Source: Rhodocyclales bacterium (GTDB taxonomy: Bacteria > Pseudomonadota > Gammaproteobacteria > Burkholderiales > Rhodocyclaceae). From it: a DNA stretch of 64,000 nucleotides. The notes under the pieces were generated by a model. The model saw nothing but the letters and a program-made list of their open reading frames with translations. It ran no database searches and was not told the origin of the DNA. Location: positions 1-64,000 of the forward strand of contig JACOUN010000101.1 in NCBI GenBank assembly GCA_016177805.1. The letters run 5' to 3'. The position numbers and the translations under genes are program-made. Positions 49,801-58,281 of this stretch are shown here, piece after piece. The first letter of the stretch is position 1. Each line of letters begins with the position of its first letter.

Positions 49801-50934
49801 CTACTCGCCCAGCGCGCGGCCTATGACCAGGCGCTGGATGTCGCTGGCGCCTTCGTAGATCTGGCATACGCGCACGTCGCGGTAGATGCGTTCGACCGGA
49901 AAGTCGGTGACGTAGCCATAGCCGCCGTGGATCTGGATGGCGTCGGAACAGACTTTTTCCGCCATCTCGGAGGCGAACAGCTTGGCCATCGAGGCTTCCT
50001 TGAGGCAGGGGCGGCCGGCGTCCTTGAGGCTGGCGGCGTGCCACACCAGTTGGCGCGCGGCTTCGAGCTGGGTGGCCATGTCGGCGAGGCGGAAGTTGAC
50101 CGCCTGATGCTCAAAGATCGGTTTGCCGAAGGTTTCGCGCTCGTGCGCGTACTTGATCGCGGCTTCGAGCGCGGCGCGCGCCATGCCCAGGCATTGCGAG
50201 GCGATGCCGATGCGGCCGGCTTCGAGGTTGGACAGCGCGATCTTGTAGCCCTGCCCTTCTTCGCCCAGCAGCGCTTCGGGTCCGACGCGGCAGTTGTCGA
50301 ACAGCAGTTGCGCGGTGTCGGAGGCCTTTTGCCCCATCTTCTCTTCGATGCGCGCGACGATGTAGCCCGGCGTGTCGGCGGGCACCAGGAAGCACGAGAT
50401 GCCCTTCTTGCCCGCGTTCTTGTCGGTCACCGCGAACACGATCGCGACGTCGGCGTGCTTGCCGGTGGTGATGAACTGCTTGACGCCGTTGATGATCCAG
50501 CCGTCGCCATCCCTGACGGCGGTGGTCTTGAGCGCCGAGGCATCGGAGCCGACGTGCGGCTCGGTCAGGCAGAAGCAGCCGAGCTTTTCGCCGCTCGCAA
50601 GCGGCTTGAGCCATTTTTCCTTCTGCGCGTCATTGCCGTAGCGGTTGGGGATACCGCAGGAGAGCGAGTTCTGCACGCTGACGATGGTCGAGGTGGCGCC
50701 GTCGCCGGCGGCGATCTCTTCCAGCGCCAGCACCAGGCTCATGTAGTCCATGCCCGCGCCGCCCCACTCTTCCGGCACCACCATGCCCATCGCGCCGAGT
50801 TCGCCCAGCTCCTTCAGCGCTGCGCGCGGAAAGGTGTGTTCGCGGTCCCATTCGGCGGCGAACGGGGCGAGGCGCTCCTGAGCAAAGCTGCGCAGCGAGT
50901 CGCGGATCATTTCCTGTTCTTCGTTGAGAATCAT
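49801..50934 (-). CDS. Short-chain acyl-CoA dehydrogenase
   Basis: A 377-residue FAD enzyme: [60 protein letters not shown] and [20 protein letters not shown], whose E in YEG is the catalytic base of the butyryl-CoA type. It starts at 50934 with a one-base TGATG overlap with the thiolase stop. The substrate is probably a straight or branched short-chain acyl-CoA; the base position excludes an isovaleryl-type enzyme. Confidence 0.92.
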   Translation of the reverse strand: MILNEEQEMIRDSLRSFAQERLAPFAAEWDREHTFPRAALKELGELGAMGMVVPEEWGGAGMDYMSLVLALEEIAAGDGATSTIVSVQNSLSCGIPNRYGNDAQKEKWLKPLASGEKLGCFCLTEPHVGSDASALKTTAVRDGDGWIINGVKQFITTGKHADVAIVFAVTDKNAGKKGISCFLVPADTPGYIVARIEEKMGQKASDTAQLLFDNCRVGPEALLGEEGQGYKIALSNLEAGRIGIASQCLGMARAALEAAIKYAHERETFGKPIFEHQAVNFRLADMATQLEAARQLVWHAASLKDAGRPCLKEASMAKLFASEMAEKVCSDAIQIHGGYGYVTDFPVERIYRDVRVCQIYEGASDIQRLVIGRALGE

Positions 50935-52118
50935 CAGAGCAGCTCCACCGCCATCGCGGTGGCTTCGCCGCCACCGATGCACAGACTGGCGACGCCACGC
51001 GACAGACCGCGCTTGCGCAGCGCCCCGAGCAGCGTCACCAGCAGGCGCGCACCGGAGGCGCCGATCGGGTGGCCCAGCGCGCAAGCGCCGCCATTCACGT
51101 TGACCTTGTCGTGCGGCAGCTTCAGATCGTGCATCGCCGCCATGGTGACCACCGCGAAGGCTTCGTTGATTTCCCACAGGTCGACCTGTTCGGTGTTCCA
51201 GCCGACCTTGGCGAGCAGTTTCTGCATCGCGCCGACCGGCGCGGTGGTGAACAGATTGGGTTCCTGCGCATGCGTGGCATGGCCGAGGACGCGCGCGAGC
51301 GGGGTCAGGCCGAGCTTGTTGGCGACCGAGGCGCGCGTCAGCACCAGCGCCGCCGCGCCGTCCGAAATCGAGCTGGAGTTGGCGGCGGTGACGGTGCCGT
51401 CCTTGCGGAAGGCGGGCTTGAGGCCGGCGATCTTGTTCAGTTGCGCCTTGAGCGGCTGTTCGTCGCGGTCGACCACCACGTCGCCGCCGCGCCCCGCCAC
51501 CGTGACCGGCGCCACTTCCCAGGCGAACGAACCGTCCTCGATCGCGCGCTGGGCGCGCTGGGTCGAGGCGATCGCGAATTCGTCCTGCGCGGCGCGGGTG
51601 AAGCTGTAGCTGTCGGCGCACTCTTCGGCGAAGGTGCCCATCAGGCGGCCCTTCTGGTACGCGTCCTCAAGGCCGTCGAAGAACATGTGATCGAGCAACT
51701 GGCCGTGGCCGAGGCGGTAGCCGCCGCGCGCCTTGGGCAGCAGATAGGGGGCGTTGGACATCGATTCCATGCCACCCGCCACCATCACCTCGTTGGAGCC
51801 GGCCAGCAGCAGGTCGTGCGCGAGCATCGCGGCCTTCATGCCCGAACCGCACACCTTGTGGACGGTGGTGCACCCGGCCGACAGCGGCAGCCCGGCGCCA
51901 AGCGCCGCCTGCCGCGCCGGCGCCTGGCCGACACCGGCCTGCAGCACGTTGCCCATGATCACTTCCTCGATCTGGCCAGGTTGCAGACCAGCGCGCTCGA
52001 CGGCGGCCTTGATCGCGACGGCGCCAAGCTGGGGCGCGGTCAGGCTGGCGAAATCACCCTGGAAGCCCCCCATCGGGGTGCGGGCGGCGGATACGATGAC
52101 GATAGGGTCGTTGCTCAT
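50934..52118 (-). CDS. Acetyl-CoA C-acyltransferase (thiolase)
   Basis: A 394-residue thiolase. The nucleophilic cysteine is in [16 protein letters not shown], and the C-terminal active-site loops are [20 protein letters not shown] and [17 protein letters not shown]. It condenses or cleaves acetoacetyl-CoA or 3-ketoacyl-CoA. Its stop overlaps the acyl-CoA dehydrogenase start. As the pathway end product of LiuE is acetoacetate and the neighbourhood also has phaC, it could link CoA-ester breakdown to PHA synthesis. Confidence 0.94.
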   Translation of the reverse strand: MSNDPIVIVSAARTPMGGFQGDFASLTAPQLGAVAIKAAVERAGLQPGQIEEVIMGNVLQAGVGQAPARQAALGAGLPLSAGCTTVHKVCGSGMKAAMLAHDLLLAGSNEVMVAGGMESMSNAPYLLPKARGGYRLGHGQLLDHMFFDGLEDAYQKGRLMGTFAEECADSYSFTRAAQDEFAIASTQRAQRAIEDGSFAWEVAPVTVAGRGGDVVVDRDEQPLKAQLNKIAGLKPAFRKDGTVTAANSSSISDGAAALVLTRASVANKLGLTPLARVLGHATHAQEPNLFTTAPVGAMQKLLAKVGWNTEQVDLWEINEAFAVVTMAAMHDLKLPHDKVNVNGGACALGHPIGASGARLLVTLLGALRKRGLSRGVASLCIGGGEATAMAVELL

Positions 52119-52185
52119 GATGTGCTCCGTTTCAGTGTTGCGGTGTTGTCTGGATATTCTGTTCCGGTCCGCCGGGGCGCGCGGC

Positions 52186-52653
52186 TCACAGCGCCCGCTC
52201 CTTCTTGCCGTGCATGGCCATGATGGTCTGCTGCATCACCGCGCACAGCGTCCATTGCCCGCTCTTGATAGCGAACACTTCGGCGCGCGTCACCAACAGC
52301 GTGCGCCCCGGCCGCACGACTTCGCCGCGCGCCACCAGCCGCTCGCCATCGGCGGGCGCGACCAGGTTGAGTTTGTATTCCACCGTCAGCACGCTGGCGT
52401 CGGCCGGGGTCAGCGTATTGGCGGCAAAGCCGGCGGCGTTGTCGGCGATCATGCCGACGATGCCGCCATGCACGTAGCCGTGCTGCTGGGTGATCTCGTG
52501 CCGGTGCGCGAGGTGGATCTCGGTGTAGCCGGGCTCCACCACCACCAGCTCGGCGCCAATCAGCGTCATTGCCGGCTGCAGCGCGAAGCTGGTCCGCACG
52601 CGCTCGGCATAGCCCGCGTCGCGGGGCTGGAACTGCGGCATTTCGGGGCGCAT
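52186..52653 (-). CDS. PaaI-family hotdog thioesterase
   Basis: A 155-residue hotdog protein with the canonical HEITQQHGYVHGGIVGMIAD (the HGG motif and general base region), then AAGFAANTLTPADASVLTVE and YKLNLVAPADGERLVARGEV. It is the first gene of the thiolase/acyl-CoA dehydrogenase run. Its upstream region contains the candidate MerR site at 52683-52700. Confidence 0.88.
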   Translation of the reverse strand: MRPEMPQFQPRDAGYAERVRTSFALQPAMTLIGAELVVVEPGYTEIHLAHRHEITQQHGYVHGGIVGMIADNAAGFAANTLTPADASVLTVEYKLNLVAPADGERLVARGEVVRPGRTLLVTRAEVFAIKSGQWTLCAVMQQTIMAMHGKKERAL

Positions 52654-52682
52654 TTTCGCTCCTTACGGCTAACTCTATTTCC

Positions 52683-52700
52683 GTTGACGTTAACGTAAAC
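52683..52700. promoter_or_regulatory. Candidate MerR (LiuR-like) binding site
   Basis: GTTGACGTTAACGTAAAC, centred on the palindrome ACGTTAACGT, lies 30 bp upstream of the thioesterase start and just after the stop of the MerR gene. It resembles the MerR-type boxes described for LiuR regulons (from memory). I did not see a copy upstream of liuA or liuB. Confidence 0.55.
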
Positions 52701-52715
52701 TAATCGAAGAAAAAA

Positions 52716-53153
52716 TCAAGCCGCGCTGTGGATCCGCCTGGCCAGCTCGGCCTTGGCCTCGGCCGCTCCGGCGGCATTGTCGCCGAGCAGCGAGAGGCAC
52801 TGCTTCTCCAGCATCCCGATCTCGGCCAGCACCGCCTCGATGTCTTCGCGCTGCTGTTCCAGCGTCGCCCGGCGCGCCGCCAGCACCTTCAGGAAGCTCT
52901 GCAACTGCGGCGCGTAGTTGCGCACCCCGCCGTACATGTCGATCAGCTCGCGGATCTCGGCCAGCGACAGCCCGAGGCGCTTCCCGCGCAAGGTCAGCTT
53001 GAGGCGGGTGCGGTCGGCCTTGGAATAGACGCGGGCACGACCGGCGCGGGCCGGGGTGAGCAGGCCCTGGTCCTCGTAGAAGCGGATCGCGCGCGGGGTG
53101 ATGTCGAATTCCCGCGCAAGCTCCGTAATGGTGTAGGTTTGTTCTTTGCCCAT
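52716..53153 (-). CDS. MerR-family regulator, LiuR-like
   Basis: A 145-residue MerR protein: YTITELAREFDITPRAIRFY then EDQGLLTPARAGRARVYSKA (winged HTH), LTLRGKRLGLSLAEIRELID, and a C-terminal coiled coil ending with IGMLEKQCLSLL. The N-terminal sequence is very close to LiuR regulators of branched-chain amino acid and acyl-CoA catabolism. It is upstream of and co-oriented with the thioesterase-thiolase-dehydrogenase operon and probably controls it through the site at 52683-52700. The inducer is likely an acyl-CoA intermediate (inference). Confidence 0.88.
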   Translation of the reverse strand: MGKEQTYTITELAREFDITPRAIRFYEDQGLLTPARAGRARVYSKADRTRLKLTLRGKRLGLSLAEIRELIDMYGGVRNYAPQLQSFLKVLAARRATLEQQREDIEAVLAEIGMLEKQCLSLLGDNAAGAAEAKAELARRIHSAA

Positions 53154-53262
53154 GGCCTGTTATCGATATCCCGGTAAGCCCGATAGTATGCTTCAGTTGA
53201 ACACAATTGCCACCGCCGGGTGTGACGACGCTCGGCCTGGCTAACCGATCTGGAGCTTGCCC

Positions 53263-54291
53263 GTGACTCACCCCGCCACCCTGCAGTATCCGTTCGACAC
53301 CATTCCCGCCGGAGGACAGACCCTGGAGGTTGCCCCCGGCGTACGCTGGATACGCATGCCGCTGCCGTTCGCGCTGAACCACGTCAATCTGTGGTTGCTC
53401 GATGATGGCGACGCCGCAGTGGTGGTGGACACCGGCTTCGGCCTGGACGAAGTGCGCGCGCACTGGAGCGACATCCTGAGCCGCGATGGGCGGCCCCTGT
53501 CCGGCATCATCGCCACCCACTGCCACCCCGACCACCTCGGGCTGGCGGCGTGGCTGGCCGAACGTGACCAGGCCCCCATCCACATGACGCAGGGCGAATT
53601 CCTCGTCGCGCATGCGATGTGGCACCAGCAGCCGGGTTACTCGATACCGGACATGCTCAAGCTGTTCACGACTCACGGTCTGGACACGCACCGGCTCACG
53701 GCGCTGGAGCAGCGCGGTAACGGCTACAAGCGCGGCGTACCGGCCTTGCCCGACAGCTATCACCGCATGTTCGACGGTGACGTGCTGCGCATCGGCGGCC
53801 GCGAATGGCGGGTCATCGTCGGCTACGGACATGCCCCGGAGCACGCCAGCCTGTATTGCGAAGCGCTCGGCATCCTCATTTCGGGGGACATGCTGCTGCC
53901 GCGCATCTCGACCAACGTCAGCGTTTTTGCTGCAACGCCGCATGATGATCCATTGGGTTTGTTTCTCGCTTCGCTGCAGCGCATCAAACATTTGCCAGAC
54001 AGCACGCTCGTGCTACCATCGCATGGTAATCCGTTCCGCGGCCTCGGTTTGCGCATTGCACAATTGGAAGCGCATCATGCGGAACGTTGCGAGTTGCTGC
54101 TGTCCACGCTCGACGTACCGCGCAATGCCGGTGAGATGCTGGCCACGCTGTTCACGCGTGAGCTGGACACCCATCAGGTCTTGTTCGCCATGGGTGAAAC
54201 CGTGGCCCACCTGAACTACCTCGCGAACCGGGGCCAGGTGGCAAGACAGGTGGCGGACGACGGCACGGTCAAATTTGAACGCACCGCCTGA
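53263..54291 (+). CDS. MBL-fold metallo-hydrolase
   Basis: A 342-residue protein of the glyoxalase II-like metallo-beta-lactamase group. The start is a GTG at 53263 with GGAG 7 bp upstream. Metal-binding motif HCHPDH is at 86-91 (GIIATHCHPDHLGLA), and GHAPEHASLY, LISGDMLLPRISTNV and LVLPSHGNPFRGL supply the later ligands. It lies 20 bp before phaC and probably shares its transcript. It is distinct from the metallo-hydrolase at 2007-2930. The substrate is unknown; a hydroxyacyl-CoA or -glutathione thioester is plausible. Confidence 0.88.
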   Translation: MTHPATLQYPFDTIPAGGQTLEVAPGVRWIRMPLPFALNHVNLWLLDDGDAAVVVDTGFGLDEVRAHWSDILSRDGRPLSGIIATHCHPDHLGLAAWLAERDQAPIHMTQGEFLVAHAMWHQQPGYSIPDMLKLFTTHGLDTHRLTALEQRGNGYKRGVPALPDSYHRMFDGDVLRIGGREWRVIVGYGHAPEHASLYCEALGILISGDMLLPRISTNVSVFAATPHDDPLGLFLASLQRIKHLPDSTLVLPSHGNPFRGLGLRIAQLEAHHAERCELLLSTLDVPRNAGEMLATLFTRELDTHQVLFAMGETVAHLNYLANRGQVARQVADDGTVKFERTA

Positions 54292-54311
54292 ACACAAGGA
54301 ACATCGATCCC

Positions 54312-56138
54312 ATGGCTGCCGTACCCAGTACCGACACTCTCCACCCCGAACTCCCGGACCCCAAGGAAATCGCCAAGACCTATGCCGAAGTGGCGCAGCG
54401 CGCCTCGTCGCTGATCAGCGAGCACGTGCAGCGCCAGATGAAGAAGGGCATCGGCACGCCCAGCGACGAACTGGGCATCGCGCAGGCCTTCATGGACATG
54501 ATGGCCAAGCTGCTGGCCAACCCATACAAGCTCGCCCAGGGGCAGATGAACCTGGTGTGGGACTACTTCTCACTGTGGCAACACTCGATGCTGCGCTTCA
54601 TGGGCATGCCGGGCACGCCGGTGGCGTCACCGGAGCGCAGCGACAAGCGCTTCAAGGACGAGCAATGGGAAGAGCATTTCCTGTTCGATTTCGTCAAGCA
54701 GTCGTACCTGATCGCGGCCCGCCACGTGCATGACACGGTGTGCTGCGTCGAAGGCCTGGACGAACAGACGCAGAAGAAGGTCAACTTCTTCACCCGCCAG
54801 TACATCGACGCGCTGTCGCCGTCGAACTTCGCGATGACCAACCCGGAAGTGTTCCGCGAGACGGTCAAGAGCCACGGCCAGAACCTGCTCAACGGGCTGA
54901 ACAACCTGCTGCGCGACATGGAAGACGGCGACGGCCAGTTGCGCGTCAAGATGACCGACACCAGCGCCTTCGAACTGGGCAAGAACGTCGCCACCACGCC
55001 GGGCAAGGTGGTGTTCCAGACCGACATGATGCAGCTCATCCAGTACGCGCCCAGCACCGACAAGGTGTTGAAGCGCCCGCTGCTGATCGTGCCGCCGTGG
55101 ATCAACAAGTTCTACATCCTCGACCTGCGCGAAAAGAACTCCTACATCAAGTGGTGCGTGGACCAGGGCCACACCGTGTTCGTGATTTCGTGGGTCAACC
55201 CGGACGCCAGCCTGGCCGAGAAGAGCTTCGACGCCTATGTGCAGGAAGGCGTGATCGCGGCACTCGACGCGATCGAGGCGCAAACCGGCGAGAAGGAAGT
55301 CAACGCCGCCGGCTACTGCCTGGGCGGCACGCTGCTGGCCACCACGCTGGCCTACCTGACCGCCAAGCGGCAGAAGCGCATCGCGTCGGCGACCTTCTTC
55401 ACCACCATGACGGACTTCTCAGATCCGGGCGAGCTGGGCGTGTTCATCGACGAGCAACAGGTCAGCAGCCTCGAAAAGAAGATGTTCGAGCGCGGTTACC
55501 TCGAAGGCTCGGAGATGGCCGGCACCTTCAACATGATGCGTGCCAACGACCTGATCTGGTCCTTCGTGGTGAACAACTACCTGATGGGCAAGGACCCGTT
55601 CCCGTTCGACCTGCTGTACTGGAACTCCGACTCCACCCGCATGCCCGCCACGATGCACAGCTTCTACCTGCGCAACATGTACATGCACAACCGTCTGGTG
55701 CAGCCGGGTGGCATCGAGATCGACGGCACGCCCATCGATCTGTCCAAGATCAAGGTGCCGTGCTACTTCATCTCCACCATCGAAGACCACATTGCGCCGT
55801 GGAAGAGCACCTACTCTGGCGCCCGCCACTTCGGCGGCCCGGTGCGCTTCGTGCTGGGTGGCTCGGGCCACATCGCCGGCATCGTCAACCCGCCGGCCGC
55901 CGGCAAGTACGGCTACTGGGTGAGCCCGGCGGTCAAGCTGGCTGAAACCGCCGACGGCTGGTTCGAAGGCGCGGCGCAGCAGAACGGCTCGTGGTGGACC
56001 GACTGGCAGGACTGGGTCCTCGCCCATGACGACAGCGACGCCGCCGCGCGCGACCCGGCCAAGGGCAAGCTCAAGGTGCTGGAAGACGCACCGGGCTCGT
56101 TCGCCAAACTGCGCCTGGATCTGCAGAAGGTCGACTGA
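54312..56138 (+). CDS. phaC: Class I poly(3-hydroxyalkanoate) synthase
   Basis: A 608-residue PHA polymerase acting on short-chain 3-hydroxyacyl-CoA at granule surfaces. The lipase-like box is AAGYCLGGT with nucleophile C336. The catalytic aspartate is in FISTIEDHIAPWKSTY and the histidine in GGSGHIAGIVNPP. The N-terminal domain and RPLLIVPPWINKFYILDLRE then NSYIKWCVDQGHTVFVISWV are typical of class I enzymes, as is the length near 600. No phaA/phaB genes are adjacent, though a thiolase gene lies 2 kb away on the other strand. Confidence 0.96.
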   Translation: MAAVPSTDTLHPELPDPKEIAKTYAEVAQRASSLISEHVQRQMKKGIGTPSDELGIAQAFMDMMAKLLANPYKLAQGQMNLVWDYFSLWQHSMLRFMGMPGTPVASPERSDKRFKDEQWEEHFLFDFVKQSYLIAARHVHDTVCCVEGLDEQTQKKVNFFTRQYIDALSPSNFAMTNPEVFRETVKSHGQNLLNGLNNLLRDMEDGDGQLRVKMTDTSAFELGKNVATTPGKVVFQTDMMQLIQYAPSTDKVLKRPLLIVPPWINKFYILDLREKNSYIKWCVDQGHTVFVISWVNPDASLAEKSFDAYVQEGVIAALDAIEAQTGEKEVNAAGYCLGGTLLATTLAYLTAKRQKRIASATFFTTMTDFSDPGELGVFIDEQQVSSLEKKMFERGYLEGSEMAGTFNMMRANDLIWSFVVNNYLMGKDPFPFDLLYWNSDSTRMPATMHSFYLRNMYMHNRLVQPGGIEIDGTPIDLSKIKVPCYFISTIEDHIAPWKSTYSGARHFGGPVRFVLGGSGHIAGIVNPPAAGKYGYWVSPAVKLAETADGWFEGAAQQNGSWWTDWQDWVLAHDDSDAAARDPAKGKLKVLEDAPGSFAKLRLDLQKVD

Positions 56139-56254
56139 ACACGGTTGTCACGGTTGTGACGCGACGAGCAAAGACCATAGCACCGGCGAAAGCCGGTGCC
56201 CAATTGCACCGCAGGGCAACCGCGCGAATCATCAAACCGAACGGTCAGCCCCCT

Positions 56255-56311
56255 CGTAGGAGTGGCTTTAGCCGCGAAAATGGTTTGTTCGCGGCTAAAG
56301 CCACTCCTACG
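56255..56311. repeat. REP-like hairpin, copy 3
   Basis: CGTAGGAGTGGCTTTAGCCG, spacer, GCGGCTAAAGCCACTCCTACG; an almost perfect inverted pair downstream of phaC that could also end its transcript. Related to copies at 4352-4409 and 49240-49297. Confidence 0.85.
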
Positions 56312-56436
56312 ACGCGTACAACGCGCCCTGTGAGTGTGCTCGGAATGACGGGTCGCCTGTTTGGTTGCCAGCTTAACCGCATCGAGGAGGTTACGGCCCC
56401 CTCGATTGCGTTGACCACCCTTGCCCCGCGTATCCC

Positions 56437-56901
56437 ATGCCCCCTCAGACCCTGGTGCTCGACACCAACACCGTAATGGCGCTGTGGGTGTTTGAAGACC
56501 CCGCCCTGCACGCATTGCGCCAGAGCGTCGAGGCCGGCTCGGTAACGCTCGCCACCCGCGCCGACGCGCTTGAAGAGCTGCGGCACGTGCTCGCCTACCG
56601 CCAGTTCGGCCTCGATCCGGCGCGGCAGGCCGCGCTGCACGCCGAGTACGTCGCACTATGCTCGATCATCGTCGCCGACACCGCCACACCCGCCGCGCTA
56701 CCGGCATGCCGCGACCGCGACGACCAGAAATTCCTCGAAATCGCGCGCGACGCGCGCGCGACGCACCTGGTCAGCCGCGACAAGGCGCTGCTGCGTCTGA
56801 ACCGCCATCGCCTGGTGCGCGCGCTCTTTGCGATCGTCAAGCCCGAGGCATTTCCTGCCGCAGACGCGGATGACGATACACGTGCCATGGCGAACCCCTG
56901 A
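56437..56901 (+). CDS. PIN-domain protein (putative toxin)
   Basis: A 154-residue PIN-fold ribonuclease of the COG1569 type. The first acidic site is TLVLDTNTVMALWV (D9), the second is in ADALEELRHVLAY and the later ones are ACRDRDDQKFLEIARD and HLVSRDKALLRL. No antitoxin gene is evident next to it; the 298 bp upstream hold a REP hairpin. The 3' end overlaps the convergent acetyltransferase gene by 65 bp. It could be a solitary PIN protein rather than half of a toxin-antitoxin pair. Confidence 0.82.
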   Translation: MPPQTLVLDTNTVMALWVFEDPALHALRQSVEAGSVTLATRADALEELRHVLAYRQFGLDPARQAALHAEYVALCSIIVADTATPAALPACRDRDDQKFLEIARDARATHLVSRDKALLRLNRHRLVRALFAIVKPEAFPAADADDDTRAMANP

Positions 56902-57370
56902 ACTCCGTCTCGCGCTCCAGCGTCGCGCCGACCGCCAACGCCAATGCGATCGACGGCGCGTTGGCGCTGTTGATGAAGCTGATCAGGGGTTTATCAAAGT
57001 GCTCGCGCGTCATCGCCTGCACCGCACGCACCGCTTCGCTCGCGTAGCCCTGGCCCCAGTGGCGACGCAGCAGCGCCCACTTGATCTCGGGTTCTGGCCA
57101 GTCCACCGGGTACCACAACCCCACCGTACCCAGCACCGCGCCGCTGGCCTTGTCTTCCAGCGCGTACGGGCCGTAACCGCGCAACTGCCAGTGCCCGACC
57201 ATGCTCGCCACCGCGCGCCAGCTCCCCCCTTCGTTCTGCGCGCGGCCGAAGGTGAAACGCACACACTCTTCATCCGAGTAGTGTTCGTGCATGGCCTGCC
57301 AGTCGTCGTTGCGGAATCCGCGCAACAGCAGGCGCGGGGTTTTGAGTTGCAGCGGCACGGTCGGTGACAC
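56837..57370 (-). CDS. GNAT-family N-acetyltransferase (RimJ/RimL-like)
   Basis: A 177-residue acetyltransferase starting with GTG at 57370: LKTPRLLLRGFRNDDWQAMH at the N-terminus, VGHWQLRGYGPYALEDKASG, and the acetyl-CoA loop ALLRRHWGQGYASEAVRAVQ. Similar proteins acetylate N-termini of ribosomal proteins or small molecules. It converges with the PIN gene and their coding ends overlap by 65 bp. The gene upstream (58228-57398) is on the same strand. Confidence 0.88.
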   Translation of the reverse strand: MSPTVPLQLKTPRLLLRGFRNDDWQAMHEHYSDEECVRFTFGRAQNEGGSWRAVASMVGHWQLRGYGPYALEDKASGAVLGTVGLWYPVDWPEPEIKWALLRRHWGQGYASEAVRAVQAMTREHFDKPLISFINSANAPSIALALAVGATLERETEFRGSPWHVYRHPRLRQEMPRA

Positions 57371-57397
57371 GGTTCATTTACTCCTACGAGTGAATGA

Positions 57398-58228
57398 TCA
57401 GTTCGTCGCGGCATGCAGCGCGCGCCGCAATTCAACTAGATAACGCAAGCCGGCGATCGCGCGGCTGCCGTACCACGACACCATTTCGCCGTCGATCAAC
57501 GACACGGGTCGCCCGCTCAGGGCAACGATCTCGGCGATATGGCGGTCGCGAAACCGATAGGGTTCGGTGGCGGCCAGCACCCGGTCCACCTGCGCCAGCC
57601 ACGCCGCATCCCAGCCAAACTGCGGGTAGCGCTCGGCGGCATCGGCCGGCTGCGACGCCCAGCCGACCCGCGCCAGCATCGCGGCGAGATAGGTGGCGCG
57701 CGATATCGTCATCCACGGCGCGCGCCAGATCAGGTACAGCACCCGCTCGGGCGGCAGGGTCAGCGCGGCGGCGCGGGCCTCGGCCAGCGCCTGGTCGAGT
57801 TCGGTTTCAAGACACTGCGCCCGCGAAGCGCAGCCGAACACATGTCCGAACAGGCGGTACAGATCGCGGTTGTCCTCGGGCGCGCAGGGGTGGGTGACGA
57901 TCACGTGCGGGATGAAGGTCGCGAGTTCATCGACCACCTCGCGCCGGTTCTCGTCGATGTTGACCAGCAGATGGGTCGGTTCCAGCGCGCGCACCGCCTC
58001 CACCCTGACGTCCTTGGTGCCGCCGACCTTGGCCACCTGTTTGAGAAAAGCGCGCGGATGCACGCAAAAACCGGTGCGACCGACCAGCTTGTCGCCCAGC
58101 CCCAGCTCGCACACCAGTTCGGTCAGCGACGGCACCAGCGACACGATGCGCACCTCGCCCACGGCGCGTTGATGTCCAGTGCCGATGGCATCCGTCATCA
58201 ACGCGGCAGCGGCGGGGTTGGCGTTCAT
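57398..58228 (-). CDS. BtuF-like helical backbone metal-receptor protein
   Basis: A 276-residue protein of the cobalamin/iron-siderophore periplasmic binding family: RIVSLVPSLTELVCELGLGD, RTGFCVHPRAFLKQVAKVGG, VRALEPTHLLVNIDENRREV and LIWRAPWMTISRATYLAAML. The two-domain helical-backbone layout is clear. An oddity is that no signal peptide is visible: the N-terminus is MNANPAAAALMTDAIGTGHQ with no hydrophobic core. It may act in the cytoplasm, or the true start lies elsewhere. There is no adjacent permease. Related cytoplasmic cobalamin-binding proteins are known by annotation only. Confidence 0.8.
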   Translation of the reverse strand: MNANPAAAALMTDAIGTGHQRAVGEVRIVSLVPSLTELVCELGLGDKLVGRTGFCVHPRAFLKQVAKVGGTKDVRVEAVRALEPTHLLVNIDENRREVVDELATFIPHVIVTHPCAPEDNRDLYRLFGHVFGCASRAQCLETELDQALAEARAAALTLPPERVLYLIWRAPWMTISRATYLAAMLARVGWASQPADAAERYPQFGWDAAWLAQVDRVLAATEPYRFRDRHIAEIVALSGRPVSLIDGEMVSWYGSRAIAGLRYLVELRRALHAATN

Positions 58229-58281
58229 CGCGGATCGGTCCAGTATGAAGACAGGGCTCGATTCTACGCAGGGAGAACAGC

